Below, one piece after another: positions 44,113 to 53,025 of a stretch of DNA of 64,000 bases; the stretch's first letter is position 1, and each line of letters opens with the position of its first letter. Location: assembly GCF_963665445.1 (NCBI RefSeq), contig NZ_OY762276.1, forward strand, positions 4,892,601-4,956,600, in the 5' to 3' direction. Origin of the DNA: an uncultured Desulfobulbus sp. Its GTDB lineage: Bacteria > Desulfobacterota > Desulfobulbia > Desulfobulbales > Desulfobulbaceae. The notes under the pieces are model-generated. The model ran no database searches. It saw only the letters and a list, made by a program, of their open reading frames with translations, and was not told the origin of the DNA. Both the position numbers and the translations under genes were made by a program.

Positions 44113-44517
44113 TTAATGCTGTTTTTGCTGGCAATCCCGACATATGCCCGTGAATTCGACATGGTGGCCCTGAATGAGGTAGGCACTTGATTCTTTGGCT
44201 TGGGCAACCAGCTCCCTGACGACCGGGACGTCGATATCATCGACTTTACCGCAAACGGAACAGCGAATGTGGTAATGCTCATCGGTGGTGGCGTCGAACC
44301 GTTTTTGGGTGCCACCGACTTCGATTTTCAGAATCATGCCACTTTCAGCCATCAACTCAAGGTTGCGATAGACCGTGCCTAGACCGATGCGCGGCAGGCG
44401 TTTGCGAACCATGTCATAGAGTTCGCTGGCTGTGGGATGGGTTTTTACTTTGGAAAGTTCTTCCAATATGATCTGCCGTTGAGTGGTGAGGCGGATCATT
44501 GATGCGGGTGCGTTCAT
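44113..44517 (-). CDS. fur: Fur-family metalloregulator
   Basis: A 134-residue Fur/PerR-type repressor. The winged helix (LTTQRQIILEELSKVKTHPTA) ends in GLGTVYRNL, and metal ligands include HYHIRC and two CxxC pairs (CSVC, CRDC) for structural zinc. I chose ATG 44517 (MNAPAS) over the longer upstream frame, which would run through the promoter. A Fur-box-like site 35 bases upstream suggests autoregulation. Whether it senses iron or peroxide is not decided by sequence. Confidence 0.88.
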   Translation of the reverse strand: MNAPASMIRLTTQRQIILEELSKVKTHPTASELYDMVRKRLPRIGLGTVYRNLELMAESGMILKIEVGGTQKRFDATTDEHYHIRCSVCGKVDDIDVPVVRELVAQAKESSAYLIQGHHVEFTGICRDCQQKQH

Positions 44518-44551
44518 GGTGGTCTCAATAAAAAATATCAAAACTTTTATT

Positions 44552-44566
44552 AAATAATTATTATCA
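44552..44566 (-). promoter_or_regulatory. Fur/PerR box between fur and dus
   Basis: On the minus strand TGATAAT-A-ATTATTT, matching 12 of 14 bases of the 7-1-7 box TGATAAT-n-ATTATCA. It lies in the divergent fur/dus intergenic region and could control either gene. Confidence 0.65.
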
Positions 44567-44643
44567 ATAACTACCATGGACATTCTTTCACTGTCAAGAA
44601 AGAAGTGGTTGAATTTGGCTGAAGATATTGCCGGAAAAGGAAG

Positions 44644-45696
44644 ATGCGCATAGGAACCCTCGATATTTGGCCGCCTCTGTTGCTGGCGCCCATGGCCGGC
44701 CTGACCCATTCAGCCTTGCGAACAACCGTCCTTCAATACGGCGGAGTGGGCCTGCTCAGCACGGAAATGTTATCTGCCGCACGTCTTCCGGCGGAAAATG
44801 CGCAGATCTCTCCCTACCTCGTGACAACCGCTGCGGAAAGACCGCTTTCCTACCAACTGCTGGTTGCCGAGGAGAAGCAGGTTCAGCCGGCAATGGCGCG
44901 GCTGCAGCGTATTGGGGCGGACAGTATCGATCTCAATCTGGGCTGTCCTGCTCCGCAGGTGCGGCGGATGGGCGGTGGCAGTTGCCTCATGGATGATCCC
45001 AAACGGGTGCAAGCCATTGTCGCCGCCAGTCGAAAGGCCACAGTGACTCCGCTTACGGCAAAAATTCGTCTGGGTGAAAATCTGGATGCAGGCAAATTGC
45101 GTGATTTTTGCCTGATGTTGGCAGCTGAGGGCATAGATATGCTCACCGTACACGCCCGGCTGCGGCGGGAATCTTTTTCAAGAAAGCCGCATTGGGAATG
45201 GATTGCGGAGGTGAAAAGGTGGATCGATATTCCTGTGGTTGCCAACGGAGGGATCGATTCGGTGGAGGCGGCCAGGCTCTGCCTTGAGCAGAGCGGTGCG
45301 GACGGGTTGATGATAGGCCGGGCTGCAGCATCCACGCCTTGGATTTTTGCCGAGATAGCCAGAGAGGTATATGGGGTTGCACTGGCAAGGCCGGATCTGA
45401 ATCTCCCCGAGATCTATGCCTCCTTTGCAGCCGGACTTATCCAGCGCTTTCAAGCCGAGCGTCGGCTTGGCCGACTCAAGGAGTTCACCCACTATTTTGC
45501 CAAGAATTACTTTTTCGGGCATCATCTCGCCGCCCGAGTCCAGTCCAGTCAGTCGTTTGACGAGGCGTTGCATCGCGCGGAAAGTTTTTTTGTCGCCAAC
45601 GACCCGGAACATCCCTTGCCCGATCCGTTTTCTCCTCCTAAGTGCGAAGCGGAGGGTTGTAGTAGCCAAATCCAAGGAAGGGAAAACGGGCCTTGA
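44644..45696 (+). CDS. dusB: tRNA-dihydrouridine synthase
   Basis: A 350-residue FMN enzyme reducing uridine in tRNA. It begins with LLLAPMAGLTHSALRT and has NLGCPAPQVRRMGGGSCLM, with the catalytic cysteine in GCPAP, and NGGIDSVEAARLCLEQSGADGLMIGRAA near the FMN-phosphate site. The DusB assignment is by resemblance. AAAAGGAAG lies just before the ATG. Its last 59 bases overlap, tail to tail, the radical-SAM gene. Confidence 0.9.
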   Translation: MRIGTLDIWPPLLLAPMAGLTHSALRTTVLQYGGVGLLSTEMLSAARLPAENAQISPYLVTTAAERPLSYQLLVAEEKQVQPAMARLQRIGADSIDLNLGCPAPQVRRMGGGSCLMDDPKRVQAIVAASRKATVTPLTAKIRLGENLDAGKLRDFCLMLAAEGIDMLTVHARLRRESFSRKPHWEWIAEVKRWIDIPVVANGGIDSVEAARLCLEQSGADGLMIGRAAASTPWIFAEIAREVYGVALARPDLNLPEIYASFAAGLIQRFQAERRLGRLKEFTHYFAKNYFFGHHLAARVQSSQSFDEALHRAESFFVANDPEHPLPDPFSPPKCEAEGCSSQIQGRENGP

Positions 45697-46930
45697 GTTG
45701 ACGCAGCCAATTGAGGATGCCCAGCGGTGGTTGAGCGGGTGCGTGTTCGATAACCTGCAGATAGTATTCCGGGTCCATGTTGAGGTTGCGCAGCTGGATA
45801 AAATCCGGCCGAAACCGTTCGATCAAGGTTGCCAGTGCCTCGAATTCATTGGGATCGTCGGTGAACCCGGGAAGGATGAAATAATTGAGTGAAACATGGC
45901 GGCCATGACGTTTCATCACCGCAATCGATTGGCACACATCCTCCAGAGAAAAACCCTTGGGCCGATAATACAGCCGGTGTTTTTCCAGTTGAGCGCTGTT
46001 CATCGAGATGCGAATGGAATCAAGCCCGGCTACAGCCAGACGGTCAACTGCCTCGGGCAAGCTGCCGTTGGTGTTGAGATTGATCGTTCCCTTGTCAGTT
46101 TGACTGCGTATCAGGCGGATGCTTTTTTCCATGACCTTGGCCTGCATCAGCGGTTCCCCCTCGCAGCCCTGGCCGAAACTGACGATGGGAAGAGGGGCGC
46201 TTTTGAGATGGTCCACGGCTATTTCGGCGATTTCCCGTTCGGTGGGAACAAAGGTGATGCGATCCTGGGTTGAGGGGCAGCAACCCGAGGGTTGCAGGGA
46301 AATGCATCCGGCGCAGTCGGCATTGCACACCGGCGAACAGGGCAGGGGGGCCTCCCAGCGACCAAGAAAGTAGTTGCGGGCTGCAGGGCAACCGTAGGTG
46401 AGACAGCACTTGCCCAAATGCTGGATGAGACGATTGTTCCGGTGTTTTTTCAACTGTTTGAGGGTGCGGTTTTCCAGGAGCGCAAAGTTGAACTGTTCGG
46501 CGTCCTGGCGGCAATCCTGATCGCTGCGAAAAGCGGCCACCCAGAACTTGCCGTCGGCCCAGCCCACGGCGGTATAGGCAAACAGGGGCAGGAGAGGCAC
46601 ATCGCCTTCTTCTGCCTGATAGGCCGCGGTGTAGATGGCGGTATGGGCAGGGGCCATAAAGGCGGCCACCGCCTGGATCGGTTCCTCGGGTTGGTAGGGA
46701 TTGGTTGCCAGCAGCGCCGGGTCCTCGCTTTCCGGTTCCATACCGATCGGTAACCGTTGGGGCAGGGCAAAGAGTTCACTTCCAGCAGGAAGTTCGATCA
46801 ACTCGTCGAGTTTGGGCCTGTACAGATGGCCAGCTCCGCTCCCTGCCATATGCAGGCCGCCGTAATCAAGGATTTCACCTTTAGCGTTTGCAAACAGCAG
46901 GGAGGGTGGGGTAGTGGGATGCACGATCAA
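45638..46930 (-). CDS. Radical-SAM protein of unknown substrate
   Basis: A 430-residue radical-SAM protein. The N-terminal 190 residues are unrecognised. The cluster motif CNADCAGC (C-x3-C-x2-C) is near residue 203, with further cysteines just before (CCLTYGC, CSPVC). SAM-binding elements FGQGCEGEPLM and LNTNGSLPEAVDRL follow, and IRISMNSAQ is typical. The start is not ATG: TTG 46930 or GTG 46924. It is 13 bases after the preceding gene and overlaps dus by 59 bases at the 3' end. Confidence 0.85.
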   Translation of the reverse strand: MIVHPTTPPSLLFANAKGEILDYGGLHMAGSGAGHLYRPKLDELIELPAGSELFALPQRLPIGMEPESEDPALLATNPYQPEEPIQAVAAFMAPAHTAIYTAAYQAEEGDVPLLPLFAYTAVGWADGKFWVAAFRSDQDCRQDAEQFNFALLENRTLKQLKKHRNNRLIQHLGKCCLTYGCPAARNYFLGRWEAPLPCSPVCNADCAGCISLQPSGCCPSTQDRITFVPTEREIAEIAVDHLKSAPLPIVSFGQGCEGEPLMQAKVMEKSIRLIRSQTDKGTINLNTNGSLPEAVDRLAVAGLDSIRISMNSAQLEKHRLYYRPKGFSLEDVCQSIAVMKRHGRHVSLNYFILPGFTDDPNEFEALATLIERFRPDFIQLRNLNMDPEYYLQVIEHAPAQPPLGILNWLRQLKARFPFLGFGYYNPPLRT

Positions 46931-46943
46931 GATCCGGGACTAC

Positions 46944-47366
46944 TCACCGCGGGCGAATACGACTTAAAACTGCGTCAACGGCACGGTAAATTTCCAGGTC
47001 GTCACCAAAGACATCCTGAATATTGGGATGATCGATCAGATCCTCGACGATGAACTGGGTCAGGTAGAGGCTGATGACGTTGGGGTCAGGGGTGATGTTG
47101 CGGATCGGTGCAATTTTAAACTGCATGTCAAACTCTTCCATGTCGCTGAGTTGCTGCAGTTGCTTGGCCATGATTTCCTGAATGGAGTGAATGGCGTTAG
47201 TTTCAATGATATGGTTGTCCAACAAACGTTGCACCAGGCTCACGGCAAGTTCGGGGGCCATTTCCCGAGATTTCTTCAGCATGAACTGCCGCTCTCGTTC
47301 CCGTTTGCGATCAATGGCATCAATGGTTTTGTTGGTTGAGTTGCTTGGGTTCATATGGCGGGCCAT
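46944..47366 (-). CDS. Conserved-type protein of unknown function
   Basis: A 140-residue mainly helical, charged protein with a basic N-terminus (DRKRERERQFMLKKSR) and an acidic C-terminal half (VFGDDLEIYRAVDAVL). No family recognised. It is cotranscribed with the radical-SAM gene (13-base gap), so it may be a partner. AAGAAGGAGCA precedes the ATG, with a short spacing. An alternative start is ATG 47354. Confidence 0.6.
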   Translation of the reverse strand: MARHMNPSNSTNKTIDAIDRKRERERQFMLKKSREMAPELAVSLVQRLLDNHIIETNAIHSIQEIMAKQLQQLSDMEEFDMQFKIAPIRNITPDPNVISLYLTQFIVEDLIDHPNIQDVFGDDLEIYRAVDAVLSRIRPR

Positions 47367-47732
47367 GGCATTGCTCCTTCTTAAGTCTACTCGAAATAAC
47401 GATGTGTTGTTGAGTAAAGCGGAGGCCCACCTGAGAACCCCGTTTCAAACTCGGGGGATTCTCCAAGAAGAGAAAAAATGGTGTGCCCGCCGCTGTTCCT
47501 GGCCGTCTCAAGCCGCACTCCTTCATCCCTTCTGATTATTCATTCTCTGGTAGGTAATCAATACCTTCTGGGATGATTGGGACGTGTGCGGCAGCAGGGG
47601 TGCACGGGAAAGAGCACTCTGCGGGGTAAAAGATGACCACCTTATACTGCACCTGTCAGTGATAAGCACTGCTTTTGTACAGGAAAAGGCCCAAACAGAA
47701 TTTTGTCGAGCCTTTGTCTGGGCGGGGGGCGA
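47367..47732. other. 366-bp intergenic region between glgP and the 140-aa gene
   Basis: Holds the upstream region of the 140-residue gene. A hairpin GAGAACCCCG (47433-47442) pairs with CGGGGGATTCTC (47452-47463), with one bulge. It is not followed by a T run on either strand, so it is probably not a terminator. No coding or RNA gene seen. Confidence 0.35.
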
Positions 47733-49928
47733 TCAGGGGGTTGCGTCCTCGCTCTGGTACAGTCGACGGAACTGATCGATCTTCTGTTGCAGTTGCGCAG
47801 GTAAGGCAAGGCCGTACTGGCCAACATATTCCGCAGCCATGCGATGGGTGTTGAAAATGGGGACATTGAGGCGAAGATTGTTGTAGGCTCGTTCCATGTA
47901 CTGCTCCGGGTGGTTGTAAAAGGTGTCGAGGACCGTGGGCAGCAACTCATAAAAGGCGGAGGAATCCTCGGTGTACAACAGCGTATCGGGATCCTCGCTC
48001 AGGTCGGCGTCATCGACCTGCCCCTCATAGCCGAATTTCCAGCCGGTCTGTCCTTGGTGGTAACCTTCGACCCACCAGCCATCCATGATGCTGATATTGG
48101 GCACGCCGTTCATCGCCGCCTTCATACCGCTGGTTCCGCTGGCCTCAAGGGGGCGTTTGGGACTGTTAAGCCAGGCGTGAACCCCGGCGACCATCAGTTT
48201 GGCAATATGCATATCATAGCCGGTAACGAAGACGAGCTTACCCAGGCCCTGGCTGCGCTGATACAGCTCTTCCTGGTTGTCGAGAATCAGCTTGAGTACG
48301 TATTTACCGGGTTCATCCGCCGGATGCGCTTTGCCGGCAAAGACGAAATTCACTGGCCAATTGTTTTCCACCAGGATGTTGGCGAGTCGTTCGATGTCGT
48401 CAAAGATCAGATCGGCCCGTTTATAGGTGGAAAAGCGTCTGGCAAATCCCAGGGTGAAGACGCCGGGTTGGAGCCATTGCTGTTCGGGGAGAGCGGAAAG
48501 ATAGTTGGGGGGGTCGATCCAGGTTTCAACCATCTGTTCCCGATGGCGTCGCAACATGGTGTTGATGTAGTCCACCAAAATACGGTTGTCCTCCTTCCAT
48601 GCCTGGTCCAGCGCATCGGTGAGCGGGCCCTTTTCCTCGGGGGCAATGGCGGTGAAACAGCTGGGGTCGTTTCTCCAGTTGTTCAGGGACGGCGTACGGT
48701 CGAAGCAGGCTTTGCGATGATCACTGATCCAGGTCAGGTGATGGACTCCGTTGGTGATTGCCTTGATTTTGGAAGCAAAGGCCGGGAACTGCTTTTTGGT
48801 GACATCGCGATGAAGGCGGCTGACACTGTTGATGGCACGATTAAGACGCATCGCCATGGCAGTGAAGTTGTACTCATGGAACCGTTCCTCATCGTGCGCC
48901 ACCAGGTTCAAAATGCGTTCAAACGCCTTGTGGCTGATGGATGAGTAAAGGTCACGGGAGAAACGGTCGTGTCCGGCTTTGACCGGAGTGTGGATGGTGT
49001 AGACGATCTGTTGCGCGACCTTATCCGCAGCCGCAAGGATATCGGCATCGCTCATGATATCCGCATAGTTCTCGCCGAACTTTTGCTGCATCTCCCGAAG
49101 AATCATGTGCAGGGTAACGGTGACGCCGTGCTGTTCGTTCAGATGCAGGGAATGGGGCGTCAAACCGAGTGCATCGAAAAGCGGCAAGATCGCTGAGCCG
49201 AGCATGCGCCGCTGATTGGCTTTGATAATGGTGGATTTGGCGTTGTACAGTTGGTGGGCGGATTCCTTGATCCAGGCCGGTGCATCGGGCAGGCTGTAGT
49301 CGAGAAGAAATTCAGGCACGAAGAAATCCCGACAATCGTTGAGCTCGATTTTCATCCAGACCTGCGCCTTGACCATGATCGGCTGCTGCTGGCCGTTGTA
49401 GAACGGAATCTCGATCGTCAGCGGTTGTTCGGGGCGGCCAGGTGTCTGCAGTTGGAACAGGGTCGGGGTCTTTTCGGGATGCCACAGGGTGGCGTGGTCG
49501 ATTTGGCCCACTTTAGAATCGACAATCTGGGAGAAATAGCCCTCGCGGTACAGCAGGCTGATGCCCAGGGTCGGCAGGTGCAGGTCGGCAAAACTTTTGA
49601 GGGTGTCACCGGCAAGAACTCCCAGCCCACCGCTGTAATTGGGTATTTTCCTGACATTAAAGAGGTACTTCTGCAGAAAGGCCATGATCTGGGGATTGGG
49701 GTCCTGGAGAATGTTTTCCTGGGTGAGGAAATCTTTTATCGGGTGAAAAACATCGGGATCCGCACCTATTTCCATTGAAATGTAGGCGATGCTGCTGACA
49801 CCAGGATCGGTGAGATTTGACCAGACCCGGTCAAAAATCTCTTGGGAAACACCGAAATAGGTGCCAAAACGATTGCTGCAGATGAGTGAAGCCAGTGAAA
49901 AAGAAGACATCTTTACAGAGCTGTTCAT
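47733..49928 (-). CDS. glgP: Alpha-glucan (glycogen) phosphorylase, GT35
   Basis: A 731-residue PLP enzyme releasing glucose 1-phosphate from glycogen or maltodextrin. The PLP lysine is in EASGTSGMKAAMNG, the N-terminal part shows NYSGGLGVLAGDTLKS, and HLNEQHG lies at the active site. It belongs to the shorter GT35 branch lacking the regulatory N-terminal extension of animal enzymes. ATG 49928 (MNSSVKMSS) was chosen; the ribosome site is weak and a second ATG lies at 49910. With glgA it suggests glycogen turnover. Confidence 0.93.
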   Translation of the reverse strand: MNSSVKMSSFSLASLICSNRFGTYFGVSQEIFDRVWSNLTDPGVSSIAYISMEIGADPDVFHPIKDFLTQENILQDPNPQIMAFLQKYLFNVRKIPNYSGGLGVLAGDTLKSFADLHLPTLGISLLYREGYFSQIVDSKVGQIDHATLWHPEKTPTLFQLQTPGRPEQPLTIEIPFYNGQQQPIMVKAQVWMKIELNDCRDFFVPEFLLDYSLPDAPAWIKESAHQLYNAKSTIIKANQRRMLGSAILPLFDALGLTPHSLHLNEQHGVTVTLHMILREMQQKFGENYADIMSDADILAAADKVAQQIVYTIHTPVKAGHDRFSRDLYSSISHKAFERILNLVAHDEERFHEYNFTAMAMRLNRAINSVSRLHRDVTKKQFPAFASKIKAITNGVHHLTWISDHRKACFDRTPSLNNWRNDPSCFTAIAPEEKGPLTDALDQAWKEDNRILVDYINTMLRRHREQMVETWIDPPNYLSALPEQQWLQPGVFTLGFARRFSTYKRADLIFDDIERLANILVENNWPVNFVFAGKAHPADEPGKYVLKLILDNQEELYQRSQGLGKLVFVTGYDMHIAKLMVAGVHAWLNSPKRPLEASGTSGMKAAMNGVPNISIMDGWWVEGYHQGQTGWKFGYEGQVDDADLSEDPDTLLYTEDSSAFYELLPTVLDTFYNHPEQYMERAYNNLRLNVPIFNTHRMAAEYVGQYGLALPAQLQQKIDQFRRLYQSEDATP

Positions 49929-50115
49929 GGAAGTAATATTTTTTCTCAATAAGTAAAAGAGGGACGAAACCACATCGATTTAGACGAGTTTAATAGGCAT
50001 TCAGCCATTTGCAAGGATTTTTGATTTTCAGGAAATATTTGTTGTATTTCTTCATTGGCGCAGTAAATTGTGCATACATGTTTTTTAACTAAATTTCATC
50101 CATATGGAGGGAGAA

Positions 50116-50628
50116 ATGGGTAGTAAAAAGATGTTGCATTTAGCCACGTTAGTGGTGCTTGTCCTGGGCATGGGCCTGACAGGCTGCAGCAAGAAGACCG
50201 TTGCGACTGCACCTGAGATGACCGGTGCTGAAGGAGCAGGCGCGCCAGAATCTCTGGAGACTGCAGATTCGGGGATTATGGAAGGTCGCACCTCCGGGCC
50301 GATGGTCCCGGTGTATTTCGCATTCGATAGCTCCAAAATTGAGGGCGAGCAGGTGCAGCGCATCGAAACCGATGCAGATTTCATGAAGAAAAATCCCGGA
50401 TTGAGTATTCGGATTGAAGGCAACTGTGACCCGCGTGGTACACAGGAATACAACCTTGCTTTGGGTGAACGTCGCGCTCAGAGTGCCAAAAAATATTTGG
50501 TAAATCTCGGAGTCAATCCGGATCAGTTGACGACCGTCAGCTTTGGAGAGGAGAAACTGCTCCTCTTCGGCCACGATGAAATTTCCTGGGCACAAAACCG
50601 CCGGGATGATTTCGTCATTGTGAAGTAA
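50116..50628 (+). CDS. pal: Peptidoglycan-associated lipoprotein (Pal/OmpA-like)
   Basis: A 170-residue lipoprotein. The signal peptide ends in LTGC, then a linker, then an OmpA-like domain: VYFAFDSSKIEGE, IEGNCDPRGTQEYNLALGERRA and a final VSFGEE. The D and R residues that grip diaminopimelate are present. GGAGGGAGAA lies before ATG 50116, deciding the start. It is followed by a terminator, and no tol genes are adjacent. Confidence 0.9.
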   Translation: MGSKKMLHLATLVVLVLGMGLTGCSKKTVATAPEMTGAEGAGAPESLETADSGIMEGRTSGPMVPVYFAFDSSKIEGEQVQRIETDADFMKKNPGLSIRIEGNCDPRGTQEYNLALGERRAQSAKKYLVNLGVNPDQLTTVSFGEEKLLLFGHDEISWAQNRRDDFVIVK

Positions 50629-50651
50629 GATACTTCGCGTGCTCAAATGAG

Positions 50652-50692
50652 CCGGGTGCGGGCTGAGCCTCACACCCGGTTTCGCTTTTTTT
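50652..50692 (+). terminator. Intrinsic terminator after pal
   Basis: CCGGGTG (50652-50658) pairs with CACCCGG (50673-50679), 14-base loop, then TTTCGCTTTTTTT. Confidence 0.75.
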
Positions 50693-50732
50693 CCCCCTCT
50701 TTGTCTGTCGCCTGCGTCTAGGCGGCATTTAT

Positions 50733-50839
50733 ATTGTCGTTCTCGTCAAAAGCCCCGAGAATGACGTTTCGAGCTTCGTAACAGGCTGAGTTCACAATAT
50801 GTGGTTTTCAGTTTTTTGATGTTGTACGAGGCCATCAAC
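50733..50839 (+). repeat. Dispersed ~105-bp repeat, copy A
   Basis: Aligns end to end with copy B: ATTGTCGTTCTCG, GACGTTTCGAGCTTCGTAAC, CTGAGTTCAC and the right end GTACGAGGCCATCAAC. It lies between pal's terminator and ompH, and the N-terminal open frame before ompH reads through it and is not real coding. Confidence 0.85.
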
Positions 50840-50869
50840 ATTCATTTCAATGTATCTGGAGCAATAACT

Positions 50870-51394
50870 GTGAAAAATGTGATGCGTGTATTGGGGTGTA
50901 TAGTCATGGTAGCCGTCTTTTGTTTGCAGAGCCATCATTGCCTGGCTGCGGACAGCAAAATTGCGGTTATTGACATGAAAGAAGTCCTTTCCACCTCAAC
51001 CGCTGGCAAGAGAGCTCAAGGAATTATTGAGAGAAAAATGAAATCTCTTCAGGCCTCCCTCAAGGCGGATGAAAACAGCCTTGTCGAGATGCAAAAAGAG
51101 ATGGAGAAGAAGGGGGCAGCCTGGAGTGACAGCGTCAAGCGTGACAAGGCCATGGAGTTTCAGCAGAAGCGGCGCGCTTTGGCAGAAAAACAGGAACAGG
51201 CAAATCAGGACTTGAGAAAATTGCGTGAGCAAAACGTCAATCCCATTCTCAAGAAACTGGAAGATATCGTCGGAAAAGTGGCTTCTGATGCGGGGTATTC
51301 TATTGTCCTGCCTCGTAACGTGGTGCTCTACTCAACCACTTCCGTTGATATCACCGACAAGATTGTCACCGAACTGAACAAGGTGATGAAGTAA
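50870..51394 (+). CDS. OmpH/Skp-family periplasmic chaperone
   Basis: A 174-residue periplasmic protein with a signal peptide (VLGCIVMVAVFCLQSHHCLAA) and a long helical hairpin (KAQ-rich heptads, about residues 55-130). IAVIDMKEVLSTSTAGKRAQ at the mature N-terminus and the C-terminal DAGYSIVLPRNVVLYS are typical of Skp/OmpH, which escorts outer-membrane proteins. GTG 50870 was chosen, with GGAG 9 bases upstream. The earlier ATG-like starts lie in a repeat. ATG 50882 is an alternative. Confidence 0.85.
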   Translation: MKNVMRVLGCIVMVAVFCLQSHHCLAADSKIAVIDMKEVLSTSTAGKRAQGIIERKMKSLQASLKADENSLVEMQKEMEKKGAAWSDSVKRDKAMEFQQKRRALAEKQEQANQDLRKLREQNVNPILKKLEDIVGKVASDAGYSIVLPRNVVLYSTTSVDITDKIVTELNKVMK

Positions 51395-52066
51395 GTTGTT
51401 TTTGCACAGGCTGGATCTGATTTTATCCTCCTTGCGCTTTTAGGCGTATCTTTTGCGATTCCGTCGCAGATAGTGGTGACCGGACCTTCTGGTGCCGGTC
51501 ACCGACTCTCGCTCTGTTGTCTTTCCCCCGCATAAACGTCATTGTGCTGGCGCGTTACTAGAGGAAATGGCTGTTATCTCCTGCTACTCGTGGTATGGAA
51601 TTCTGCCCCAAGGAGAAGCATTTTTCTCTGAATAGTCCTTCATTTTCTCGTGCGCCAAGTGCGTATGGCGGTTACATACGTGTGTCTGGAAGGAGAATTT
51701 GGGGCGAGCTGGTATACAGGCGAACTTGATCGTTCCATGATGGAGCGAAAACTGACGGTGCAGAACTTTCAGCGAATTCGTTTTCTCCGAAACCTGGTAG
51801 AGGTAGGGGGTAATTTCTAGGCGCAACAGAGGGGCTGTACGCCCATGGGGGCGATCATTGGAATTAGTTGACAAAAAAATATTGTCGTTCTCGCAAAAAG
51901 CCTTGGAAAAACGTTTCGAGCTTCGTAACGCACTGATTTCACGCCATGTGACTTCAGTTTTTGGGCTTTTTACGAGGTCATCAATAGAAAAGCTCGGTTC
52001 TTGCCGATAACGTGCAAAGAGAAAGACCGGGCGGTGAGGCCTTGCCTCAAAGGAGTACATAAGAAT
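51395..52066. other. 672-bp intergenic region with hairpin and repeat copy B
   Basis: Contains a perfect 9-bp hairpin (GGTGACCGG at 51475-51483 with CCGGTCACC at 51495-51503) 80 bases after ompH, a weak terminator candidate with no T run. A 51-codon open frame at 51665-51820 has no ribosome site. The rest is the repeat (51881-51985). No supported gene. Confidence 0.45.
51881..51985 (+). repeat. Dispersed ~105-bp repeat, copy B (best-preserved)
   Basis: Imperfect terminal inverted repeats of about 22 bp: left ATTGTCGTTCTCGCAAAAAG, right GGCTTTTTACGAGGTCATCA. The core is ACGTTTCGAGCTTCGTAACG. TTGACA sits 10 bases before the left end. It lies upstream of yicC. The layout is MITE-like: short, with inverted ends and no coding capacity. 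Confidence 0.88.
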
Positions 52067-52948
52067 ATGCGACTGCGGAGTATGACGGGATTTGGACGGG
52101 GCGAGGTCTCCGGGAGCGGCAGAACGTGGGTTGCCGAGGTTCGGACGGTGAACCACCGTTTTTTGGATCAGCGGGTGATTTTGCCTCGGCTGTTTGCCGC
52201 CATGGAAGAACCGGTGAAAAAAGTGGTCGCCGGTTTTTTAGATCGTGGTCGCGTCGATGTCACCTTCAGCCTGCAGGGAATTTCCTCGGTTGAACCGAGA
52301 TTGGTGGTCAATGAGAGTGTCGCTCGCCAGTATCATCGCTGCCTGCGTCAACTCATTGAAGAGTACCAGCTCGCCAGTGAAGTCAGCCTCAAAGACATGC
52401 TCACCCAGCGAGATGTGATCAGTCTGGAAGAGCCTCGGCCGGACATGGATACCGAGTGGACCATGATCAGCCAGGCCCTGGAGGCAGCGCTCGTGGACTG
52501 TAATCTCATGCGCGAGAAGGAAGGCGCTGCATTGCAGCAGGAATTGCTGGGGCGGTTGGCTAAGTTTGAAGCAATCGTCCTTGAGATCGAGGAGAAAATT
52601 CCCGAGTTGCAGCAGCAACGTCAACAGGATCTCCGCACCCGGGTCAACAAGCTGCTTGAAGGTCTGGATATCGATCCCATACGCTTGGCCCAGGAAACGG
52701 CCATCATGGCGGATAAGAGCGATGTCACCGAGGAAATCACCCGTCTGCACAGTCACGTGGCGCAGTTTCGCGCATTCTTGATGAGTGATGAGCCGGTTGG
52801 CCGACGCCTTGATTTTCTTTTGCAGGAGTTTTTGCGCGAGGTCAACACTCTCTCTTCCAAGATTGCCAATGCAGGGATTGCCCACCTCGGTGTTGAAATG
52901 AAAAACGAAATCGAAAAACTGCGTGAGCAGGTGCAGAACATCGAATAG
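52067..52948 (+). CDS. YicC/YloC family endoribonuclease-like protein
   Basis: A 293-residue YicC protein. It starts MRLRSMTGFGRGE, shows VNHRFLDQRVILP and GRVDVTF, and ends in the conserved FLLQEFLREVNTLSSKIANA and VEMKNEIEKLREQVQN. YicC homologues are reported as endoribonucleases, although the role here is not certain. It heads yicC-remA-gmk-rlmB. ATG 52067 follows AGGAG by 11 bases. Confidence 0.9.
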   Translation: MRLRSMTGFGRGEVSGSGRTWVAEVRTVNHRFLDQRVILPRLFAAMEEPVKKVVAGFLDRGRVDVTFSLQGISSVEPRLVVNESVARQYHRCLRQLIEEYQLASEVSLKDMLTQRDVISLEEPRPDMDTEWTMISQALEAALVDCNLMREKEGAALQQELLGRLAKFEAIVLEIEEKIPELQQQRQQDLRTRVNKLLEGLDIDPIRLAQETAIMADKSDVTEEITRLHSHVAQFRAFLMSDEPVGRRLDFLLQEFLREVNTLSSKIANAGIAHLGVEMKNEIEKLREQVQNIE

Positions 52949-53025
52949 CGAAGATTTCGCGCCGTAAACAGCAGGGGGCTGTTGCAGCGGCGCTTCCGCT
53001 TCGATGGCGAAAAGGATACGAGTGC

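Noticed and set aside
51665..51820. 51-residue plus-strand frame between ompH and the repeat
   Set aside because: The amino acid composition looks plausible, but there is no ribosome site and no recognisable domain.
51584..52156. 190-residue minus-strand open frame
   Set aside because: It runs through repeat copy B and into the start of yicC, has no ribosome site and no family pattern; it is a read-through of the repeat.
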